A stretch of 11,641 bases of DNA from Arthrobacter sp. (lineage in GTDB: Bacteria; Actinomycetota; Actinomycetes; Actinomycetales; Micrococcaceae). The notes beneath the pieces are model-generated. The model saw only the letters and a program-made list of their open reading frames with translations, was not told the origin of the DNA and did not search any database. The position numbers and the translations under genes were made by a program. Shown here in pieces: positions 6,531-11,641 of the stretch. Each line of letters begins with the position of its first letter. The stretch's first letter is position 1. Where the stretch lies: the NCBI GenBank assembly GCA_030146405.1, contig JASLBS010000218.1, forward strand, positions 1 to 11,641. Direction: 5' to 3'.

Positions 6531-7682
6531 TCAGGAGGCCCGGTCCGCGGCCCCGTCGAAGATCGCGACGACGTGCTCGGTGAGGGCCTCGCGGTCCTCG
6601 AGCGGCAGGAAGGCGGCGTCCACGGCGTTGAGGGTCAGCTCCAGCAGGTCGCCCAGATCGTAGCCGAAGGTCTCCACCAGCAGTTCGAACTCCCCTGTGA
6701 GGGTGACACCGCTCATCAGGCGGTTGTCGGTGTTCACCGTGACCTTGAACCCCAGCTGGTAGAGCAGGTCGAAGGGGTGCGCGTCGATGGTGTCCCCGAA
6801 GGCGGCCACCGCACCGGTCTGGAGGTTGGAGGAGGGGCACAGCTCCAGCGGGATGCCGCGGTCCCGCACCCAGGACGCCAGGCGTCCGAGGTCGGCGACA
6901 CCCACCTCGTCGTCACCGGACGGTTCCCGCTCCAGGTCCTCGATCCTGATGTCCTCGGCGATCCGGACACCATGGCCGATCCGCAGCGCCCGCCCGGCCA
7001 CGAGGGCGTCCCGGATGCTGTCGAGACCGGCGGCCTCGCCGGCATGCACGGTCACGGGGAACTGCTCGGACGCGAGGTAGGTGAAGGCATCGGCGAAGCG
7101 CGAGGGAGGAAAGCCGTCCTCGGCGCCTGCGATGTCGAACCCGACGGCGCCACGGTCCCGGTGCCGGACGGCGAGCTCGGCGATCTCCATCCCGCGGTCG
7201 GCGTGCCGCATCGCGGTGATCAGCTGGCCCACCTGGATGACGTGCCCCGCCGCGATCGCGGCCGCCGCGCCGGCCTCGAGGCCCTCCTGCACGGCCTCGA
7301 CGGCCTCGTCGAGGGTCAGACCGCCCTGCAGGTGCTGCTCGGGCGCCCAGCGGACCTCCCCGTACACCACGCCGTCGAGCGCGAGGTCCTCGACGAAGTC
7401 CCGGGCCACGCGGATCAGGCCCTTCCGGGTCTGCATCACCGCGATCGTGTGGTCGAAGGTCTCGAGGTAACGCGGCAGGGAGCCGGAGTCCGCGGATTCC
7501 CGGAACCAGGCGGCGAGCGAATCGGCGTCCGAGGCGGGCAGTTCGTGACCGACCTCCGCCGCGAGCTCCAGGATGGTGGCCGGTCGGAGACCGCCGTCGA
7601 GGTGATCGTGGAGGGAGATCTTCGGGAGGGTCCGGATGTCGATGCCGGCGGCTCGGGCTGTGTCGTCGTGGGTCTGTATCAC
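6531..7682 (-). CDS. add: Adenosine deaminase
   Basis: This cytoplasmic zinc hydrolase (383 residues) converts adenosine and deoxyadenosine to inosine and deoxyinosine in purine salvage. Seen: the metal motif SLHDHLDGG (H25, H27), VHAGEA with zinc ligand H213 and catalytic E216, RIGHG with H237, the ELCPSSN strand (280-286), and VNTDN with metal ligand D319. Position 320 is Asn where the mammalian enzyme has a second Asp; I recall the same Asn in other actinobacterial Add proteins, so this looks like a lineage trait and not a defect. Related 6-aminodeoxyfutalosine or adenine deaminases share the fold, but the nucleoside-operon context favours adenosine. The start is GTG, 18 nt after the dedA stop, with only a weak GGG-type Shine-Dalgarno. 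Confidence 0.94.
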   Translation of the reverse strand: MIQTHDDTARAAGIDIRTLPKISLHDHLDGGLRPATILELAAEVGHELPASDADSLAAWFRESADSGSLPRYLETFDHTIAVMQTRKGLIRVARDFVEDLALDGVVYGEVRWAPEQHLQGGLTLDEAVEAVQEGLEAGAAAAIAAGHVIQVGQLITAMRHADRGMEIAELAVRHRDRGAVGFDIAGAEDGFPPSRFADAFTYLASEQFPVTVHAGEAAGLDSIRDALVAGRALRIGHGVRIAEDIRIEDLEREPSGDDEVGVADLGRLASWVRDRGIPLELCPSSNLQTGAVAAFGDTIDAHPFDLLYQLGFKVTVNTDNRLMSGVTLTGEFELLVETFGYDLGDLLELTLNAVDAAFLPLEDREALTEHVVAIFDGAADRAS

Positions 7683-7700
7683 GCGCTCAACCCTACGCGA

Positions 7701-8393
7701 TCAGCCTTCGGACGAGCTGGCTCTCCGGTGCTCCTCCGGCTGCTGCTCCTCGGGCTCGCGGGCGGCCTCGTGCAACGGCGTGGAGCCGCGGACGAGCATG
7801 ATGACGCGGTCCACGATCAGACCGAGGACGATCGCGATGGTCACCGCGACGACCACGCCGAGGAGGTGGTTGTCCTTGAACCAACTGCCGGCCACGGCCC
7901 CGATCGCCACGGAGTACCCGGCCCACACCACCCCGGAGATCACCGTCAGCAGCACGAAGCGCTGGCGCGGGTATCCCGTGGCACCCGCGGTGAGATTCAC
8001 GGCCACTCGGCCGATCGGGATGAAGCGCGCCACGAGGATCAGCGAGGCGGCACGTTTCGCGAGCTCCCTGCCCGCCCAGGCGAAGGCGCGCTGCATCCGC
8101 GGGCGCCGCATCCACCGGAACCGGGTGATGCCGATCGCCTTGCCGATGCTGTAGGCGATGTTGTCCCCGAGGAATGCTCCGAGGGCCGCCACGAGGATCA
8201 GCAGCCAGGGGTTGGGGACACCCTGGGAGATGACGAGCGAGGCCAGACCCACGACGACGGACTCGCTGGGCACCGGCGGGAAGAAGCCGTCCACGAGGCA
8301 CAGGAGCAGGACCACCAGGTAGACCCACGGCTGCTCGGCGGCGGACAGCACGAAGTCGCTGAGGCCGTTCGCCGCGCCGGTGATCGCCTCCAC
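7701..8393 (-). CDS. DedA family membrane protein (SNARE-associated/VTT fold)
   Basis: This is a polytopic inner-membrane protein of 230 residues. DedA proteins are implicated in lipid carrier recycling (undecaprenyl phosphate or phospholipid flipping) and membrane homeostasis; which substrate applies here is unknown. Seen: a hydrophobic segment around 23-35 leading into the family motif FFPPVPSE (37-44, E44), a helix 63-75 followed by GDNIAYSIGK (76-85), the basic motif ARFIPIGR (122-129) with the two conserved arginines R123 and R129, and helices about 146-170 and 177-201. The C-terminal tail (205-230) is hydrophilic and Glu/Gln-rich, so probably cytoplasmic. The start is GTG, 2 nt after the deoA stop with no good Shine-Dalgarno of its own, which suggests translational coupling. 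It sits between two nucleoside catabolic genes with which it has no known functional link. Confidence 0.92.
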   Translation of the reverse strand: MEAITGAANGLSDFVLSAAEQPWVYLVVLLLCLVDGFFPPVPSESVVVGLASLVISQGVPNPWLLILVAALGAFLGDNIAYSIGKAIGITRFRWMRRPRMQRAFAWAGRELAKRAASLILVARFIPIGRVAVNLTAGATGYPRQRFVLLTVISGVVWAGYSVAIGAVAGSWFKDNHLLGVVVAVTIAIVLGLIVDRVIMLVRGSTPLHEAAREPEEQQPEEHRRASSSEG

Positions 8394-8395
8394 CG

Positions 8396-9682
8396 TCAGG
8401 CGATCCGGTCGATGATGAGCTGCTGCGCCGGACGTGAACCCTCGGGGGCGATCACGACGGCATCGGTCAGGGCCTCGCGGGCACGGTCGAACCGCTCGGG
8501 CGTATCGGTGAGGAGCGTCAGGAGCGGCTCACCCGCTCGGACGTAGGCCCCTGGTTTGGCATGCATCCGCACCCCGGCACCCGCCTGGACCTGATCCTCC
8601 TTGCGGGCCCTACCCGCCCCGAGGCGCCAGGCCGCGACACCGACCGACAGTGCGTCGAGACCCACCAGGACGCCGTCGGCGGGTGCGAGGACCACCTCCG
8701 ATTCCCTCGCCACGGGCAGTGCCGCCCGGGGGTCGCCGCCCTGCGCCTCGATCATGCGGTTCCACACGTCCATGGCGCGGCCGTCCCTGAGGGCAGCTGC
8801 CGGGTCGGCATCGTGCACTCCCGCGCAGGCCAGCATCTCCTCGGCGAGGCGGACGGTGAGTTCGACGACGTCGGACGGGCCGCCGCCGGCGAGGACCTCC
8901 ACGGATTCCTCCACCTCGATCGCGTTGCCCGCGGTGAGGCCGAGCGGCGTGCTCATGTCCGTCAGCAGCGCCACGGTGTTCACCCCGGCGTCGAGACCGA
9001 GCGCCACCATGGTCTCGGCGAGCTCGCGCGCCTGGTCGACGTCCTTCATGAACGCGCCGCTGCCCACCTTCACGTCCAGCACGAGTGCCCCGGTGCCCTC
9101 CGCGATCTTCTTGCTCATGATCGAGGACGCGATCAGGGGGATCGCCTCGACCGTCCCGGTGACGTCACGCAGGGCGTAGAGCTTCTTGTCCGCGGGTGCC
9201 AGCCCGGTGCCGGCGGCGCAGATCACCGCGCCCACCTCGGCGAGCTGGCGCAGCATGTCCTCGTTGCTCAGGTACGCCTGCCAGCCCGGGATGGACTCCA
9301 GCTTGTCCAGGGTGCCGCCGGTGTGGCCGAGGCCCCGGCCGGAGAGCTGCGGCACGGCGACGCCGAAGACCGCCACCAGCGGTGCCAGCGGCAGGGTGAT
9401 CTTGTCCCCCACGCCACCGGTGGAATGCTTGTCGCTGGTGGGACGGCCGAGGGAGGAGAAGTCCATGCGCTCCCCCGAGGCGATCATCGCGGCCGTCCAC
9501 CGCGAGATCTCGGCGCGGTCCATGCCGTTGAGCAGGATCGCCATGTTGAGGGCGGACATCTGCTCGTCGGCGATCACCCCGCGGGTGTAGGCGTCGATGG
9601 TCCAGTCGATCTGCTCGGGCGAGAGCGTTCCTCGGTCGCGCTTGGTACGGATGATGTCGACGGCGTCGAAGGCTTCGGTCAT
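8396..9682 (-). CDS. deoA: Thymidine phosphorylase / pyrimidine-nucleoside phosphorylase
   Basis: This 428-residue enzyme, normally a cytoplasmic dimer, splits thymidine or deoxyuridine (and uridine in the broader PyNP type) with phosphate into free base and (deoxy)ribose-1-phosphate. Seen: the N-terminal helical domain (1-65) shared with TrpD, the phosphate-binding KHSTGGVGDK loop (85-94), the family signature SGRGLGHTGGTLDKLE (114-129), the SSIMSKKIAEG segment (186-196), LDVKVGSGAFM (202-212) and a C-terminal PYNP_C domain from about 345. The length is normal for the family. ATG 9682 has a GAGG Shine-Dalgarno 7 nt upstream. It follows cdd, whose product uridine or deoxyuridine it can use. 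Thymidine versus general pyrimidine specificity cannot be told from sequence. Confidence 0.95.
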   Translation of the reverse strand: MTEAFDAVDIIRTKRDRGTLSPEQIDWTIDAYTRGVIADEQMSALNMAILLNGMDRAEISRWTAAMIASGERMDFSSLGRPTSDKHSTGGVGDKITLPLAPLVAVFGVAVPQLSGRGLGHTGGTLDKLESIPGWQAYLSNEDMLRQLAEVGAVICAAGTGLAPADKKLYALRDVTGTVEAIPLIASSIMSKKIAEGTGALVLDVKVGSGAFMKDVDQARELAETMVALGLDAGVNTVALLTDMSTPLGLTAGNAIEVEESVEVLAGGGPSDVVELTVRLAEEMLACAGVHDADPAAALRDGRAMDVWNRMIEAQGGDPRAALPVARESEVVLAPADGVLVGLDALSVGVAAWRLGAGRARKEDQVQAGAGVRMHAKPGAYVRAGEPLLTLLTDTPERFDRAREALTDAVVIAPEGSRPAQQLIIDRIA

Positions 9683-9710
9683 GGAGGATCCTCGGGGTTG
9701 TTCGGGCGGA

Positions 9711-9723
9711 CCACTGGAAGTGG
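9711..9723 (-). other. Short perfect inverted repeat upstream of deoA
   Basis: CCACT-GGA-AGTGG is a perfect 5-bp inverted repeat with a 3-nt centre, 29 nt upstream of the deoA start in the 105-nt cdd-deoA gap. It could be a small RNA hairpin or half of an operator, or chance. Confidence 0.25.
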
Positions 9724-9755
9724 CTCACCGGTCGATTGGAGTCTGGTTCGAAGCA

Positions 9756-9777
9756 CTCGGCCGTCGCGGGCGCCGAG
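9756..9777 (-). other. Hairpin shortly after the cdd stop codon
   Basis: The minus strand has CTCGGC, a 10-nt loop, then GCCGAG, beginning 11 nt after the cdd stop codon. There is no T-run behind it, so it is not a canonical terminator. As an intercistronic hairpin it may stabilise the upstream mRNA or cause partial termination. Confidence 0.3.
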
Positions 9778-9787
9778 GCAACCGGGG

Positions 9788-10195
9788 TCAGGTGAGGTGC
9801 TGCGGCCCGAAGGCGTCCGGCAGGACCTCGTCCATGGTGCGGATGCCGCTGACGGTCATCAGCAGCATGTCCGGCGCACGGAACTCGTACAGCAGTTGGC
9901 GGCAGCGCCCGCACGGCATGAGTGCGTTCCCCTCGCCGTCCACGCACGCGAAGGCCCGGATCCGCCCACCACCGCTCATGGCCAGGGCGCTGACGAGGGC
10001 GCACTCCGCGCACAGCGTCAGTCCGTAGGACGCGTTCTCCACGTTGCAGCCCGAGATGATCCGGCCGTCGTCGATGAGCGCGGCGACGCCCACGGGGAAC
10101 TTGGAGTACGGGACGTACGCCTTCTCCATGGCGTCCTTCGCCGTCGCGGTGAGGGTGTCCCAGGGGATGCCGCCCCCGATGGTCTCATTCGTCAT
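9788..10195 (-). CDS. cdd: Cytidine deaminase
   Basis: This is the small, homotetramer-type cytidine/deoxycytidine deaminase of 135 residues, making uridine or deoxyuridine in the cytoplasm. Seen: substrate-binding GCNVENASYG (49-58), then the zinc site with C62 and catalytic E64 in the CAE motif, and C95 and C98 in PCGRCRQ (94-100). The three-cysteine zinc set is typical of the short tetrameric class, in contrast to the longer dimeric E. coli enzyme. The ATG at 10195 has a consensus AGGAGG 8 nt upstream that overlaps the stop codon of the permease gene. It lies between the nucleoside permease and deoA, which fits uptake followed by deamination and phosphorolysis. Confidence 0.97.
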   Translation of the reverse strand: MTNETIGGGIPWDTLTATAKDAMEKAYVPYSKFPVGVAALIDDGRIISGCNVENASYGLTLCAECALVSALAMSGGGRIRAFACVDGEGNALMPCGRCRQLLYEFRAPDMLLMTVSGIRTMDEVLPDAFGPQHLT

Positions 10196-10203
10196 TGGTC
10201 GAG

Positions 10204-10209
10204 CCTCCT
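10204..10209 (-). promoter_or_regulatory. Consensus ribosome binding site of cdd overlapping the permease stop
   Basis: The minus strand reads TAGGAGG: the last two bases of the permease TAG stop are the first two of AGGAGG. The spacing to the cdd ATG is 8 nt. Terminating ribosomes would sit directly on the cdd initiation site. Confidence 0.8.
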
Positions 10210-11491
10210 AGCCCTTGATGTACGGGATGCCACTGGCTCCCGGTGCGCGCGAACGGCCCACGAGTCCCGCGACCGCGAAGACCGTGACCACGTAGGGCAG
10301 CATGCGCAGGAACTGGTCGGGCACCGGCGTGCCGAGCAGGCTGAGCACGTTGGACAGATTGCTGGCGAAGCCGAACAGCAGGGCCGCGAAGAACGCGCCG
10401 ATCGGGTTCCACCGGCCGAAGATGAGGGCCGCGAGCGCGATGTAGCCCTGACCGGCGGTCATGTCCCGATTGAATCCGGACACGGCCACGAGGGTGAAGA
10501 AGGAGCCACCGACCCCGGCCACCACCCCTGCCAGGAGCACGTTCGTGAAGCGCATCCGGTTGACGTTCACGCCGAGGGTGTCGGCGGCCTTAGGGTGCTC
10601 ACCGACCGCCCGGGTGCGCAGACCCCACCGGGAGTGGTAGAGCGCCACGTAGATCACGGCGACCGCGACGTACATCAGGTAGCCGACGATGGTCTGCTGG
10701 AAGAGGATCGGGCCGATCACGGGGAGGTCCGCCAGGAGGGGGATCTCGATGACGGGCAGCCGCGGCGGGGAGTTCCAGCGCTGCGAGTCGCCGGTGAGCA
10801 CCGAGGAGTACAGGAAACCGGTGAGGCCGGACACCAGGACGTTGAGCACCACACCGACGATCACCTGGTTGACCACGTAGCGGATGCTGAACACGGCGAG
10901 CACCAGGGACACGAGCACCCCGGCGACCGCTGCTGCGAACAGTCCCACGAAGGCGTTGCCCGAGAGCGAGGCGGCCACCGCGGCGGCGAAGGCGCCGAAG
11001 AGCAGCTGGCCCTCGATGGCGATGTTCACCACGCCGGAGCGCTCGCAGAGCACACCCGAGAGGGATCCGAAGATGAGCGGGACCGCGAGGGTCACCGAGC
11101 CGGCGAGCAGGCCGTAGAGGGCCACGTTCGGCGTCCGGGCGCTGCCCACCACCCAGGTGAGGAACGCGATCAGGAACAGGAGCGAGAAGACGGCCAGCAC
11201 CCAGGTGGGGATCTTCCGGTCCGCCCGCGTGTGCAGGACCGCGATGACGGCCAGGGCGATCAGGGCCAATGCGGCGACCCAGCCGATCAGCGTCGCGTCG
11301 ACCACGATCGACGGCAGGACGATCGCGTCGGTCTGCTCGGACAGCCGGAAGGTGACGTCGTTGCGCGGCGCCCCGAGGGCGAAGACGAACAGCGAGAGGA
11401 GCGCCATGACGGACAGGAGAATCGGGTTCTTCCAGCTCCGGACGGTGGGGTCCCCGGCCGTCGTTGAAGGCGTGCTGGTTGCTGTGCTCAT
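10208..11491 (-). CDS. Nucleoside ABC transporter permease (BmpD/YufQ type)
   Basis: This 427-residue integral membrane subunit belongs to a BPD_transp_2 family importer. In this branch (B. subtilis YufNOPQ/NupNOPQ, streptococcal BmpA-NupABC) two different permeases form the channel for nucleosides. Seen: hydrophobic segments near 24-42, 65-88, 97-117, 123-146, 160-177, 181-203, 208-231, 266-285, 317-337, 347-378 and 396-412. The loop after the fourth carries GVLCERSGVVNIAIEGQ (146-162), strongly conserved in this transporter group. The cytoplasmic loop RTRAVGEHPKAADTLGVNV (292-310) is the likely contact with the ATPase. Its ATG overlaps the upstream permease stop (ATGA), with GGAG 7 nt before it. 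Cdd and deoA downstream support nucleosides over simple sugars. The substrate remains an inference from context. Confidence 0.93.
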   Translation of the reverse strand: MSTATSTPSTTAGDPTVRSWKNPILLSVMALLSLFVFALGAPRNDVTFRLSEQTDAIVLPSIVVDATLIGWVAALALIALAVIAVLHTRADRKIPTWVLAVFSLLFLIAFLTWVVGSARTPNVALYGLLAGSVTLAVPLIFGSLSGVLCERSGVVNIAIEGQLLFGAFAAAVAASLSGNAFVGLFAAAVAGVLVSLVLAVFSIRYVVNQVIVGVVLNVLVSGLTGFLYSSVLTGDSQRWNSPPRLPVIEIPLLADLPVIGPILFQQTIVGYLMYVAVAVIYVALYHSRWGLRTRAVGEHPKAADTLGVNVNRMRFTNVLLAGVVAGVGGSFFTLVAVSGFNRDMTAGQGYIALAALIFGRWNPIGAFFAALLFGFASNLSNVLSLLGTPVPDQFLRMLPYVVTVFAVAGLVGRSRAPGASGIPYIKG

Positions 11492-11641
11492 GCGGCCGCT
11501 CCGGTCGAGGCTGAGGCGCGCTTCCCGGGTCCGCGCTTGGGGGCCCGGGACGACCCCGGGGCGGGGAGCCGGAAGAGTGCGCGGATGAGGGGTGGCGCGG
11601 CGATGAAGAGGACGATCAGTGACTGCACCACGAGGACGATG
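11488..11641 (-). CDS. Nucleoside ABC transporter permease (BmpC/YufP type), C-terminal fragment
   Basis: Only the last 50 codons and the TGA stop lie in the window; the gene starts beyond the right edge. The fragment begins inside a hydrophobic helix (IVLVVQSLIVLFIAAPPLIRA), followed by an Arg/Lys/Pro-rich cytoplasmic tail ending STGAAA. This ending is what the first permease of a two-permease nucleoside importer shows, and the gene overlaps the second permease by 4 nt (ATGA). Too little remains to prove the family on its own; the call rests mainly on the tightly coupled YufQ-type partner. Confidence 0.75.
   Translation of the reverse strand, partial: IVLVVQSLIVLFIAAPPLIRALFRLPAPGSSRAPKRGPGKRASASTGAAA

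Noticed and set aside
5706..8546. A 946-codon open frame on the plus strand, antisense to eno upstream, mazG, add and dedA.
   Set aside because: It spans several well-supported minus-strand genes, is rich in His/Arg/Gly, and has no recognisable domain. Open antisense frames are expected in high-GC coding DNA.
8561..11467. A 968-codon open frame on the plus strand, antisense to deoA, cdd and the permease.
   Set aside because: The composition (His, Glu, Asp, Gly, Arg repeats) is a mirror of GC-rich minus-strand codons. No domain is seen, and all sense genes are intact.

Overview
The window is a fully coding, very GC-rich stretch, with G or C at most third codon positions. All thirteen genes lie on the minus strand, so transcription runs from high to low coordinates. 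Gene order and protein sequence point to a high-GC actinobacterium, most likely Micrococcaceae (Arthrobacter sensu lato). The enolase, FtsB-like, DUF501, Ppx and NDH-2 proteins all look like that group, but I cannot fix genus or species without a search. I see no tRNA, rRNA, CRISPR array, insertion sequence, prophage or base-composition island. This reads as core chromosome, not an accessory region, and I find no clear candidate for a previously undescribed system.

Region A (about 6531-11641) is a nucleoside uptake and salvage operon. In transcription order it holds the C-terminal end of one BmpC/YufP-type ABC permease, a complete BmpD/YufQ-type permease, cytidine deaminase (cdd), thymidine/pyrimidine-nucleoside phosphorylase (deoA), a DedA-family membrane protein, and adenosine deaminase (add). 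Imported nucleosides would be deaminated (cytidine to uridine, adenosine to inosine) and the pyrimidine nucleosides cleaved by phosphorolysis. The ATP-binding and lipoprotein subunits should lie just past the right edge. Junctions are tight: an ATGA overlap, a Shine-Dalgarno overlapping a stop codon, and gaps of 2 and 18 nt. The main exception is a 105-nt gap with two small hairpins between cdd and deoA.

Region B (369-6530) is a housekeeping block: mazG (NTP pyrophosphohydrolase), eno (enolase), an FtsB/DivIC-type septum protein, a DUF501 protein, a Ppx/GppA exopolyphosphatase and a membrane-anchored subtilisin-family protease. The order mazG-eno-ftsB-like-DUF501-ppx matches, from memory, the M. 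tuberculosis Rv1021-Rv1026 neighbourhood, but without the lipoprotein gene lpqU. mazG abuts the add stop codon, so regions A and B may be partly co-transcribed. The 89-nt gap before eno and the 98-nt gap after it are the likeliest sites for new transcription or processing.

Region C (1-368) holds the first 85 codons of a type II NADH dehydrogenase (ndh) and its 112-nt upstream gap. That gap carries an 18-bp inverted repeat matching the Rex redox-repressor operator at 13 of 14 fixed positions. It also resembles a CRP/GlxR box. It is the most informative regulatory signal in the window, and would link NADH/NAD+ state to NADH oxidation.
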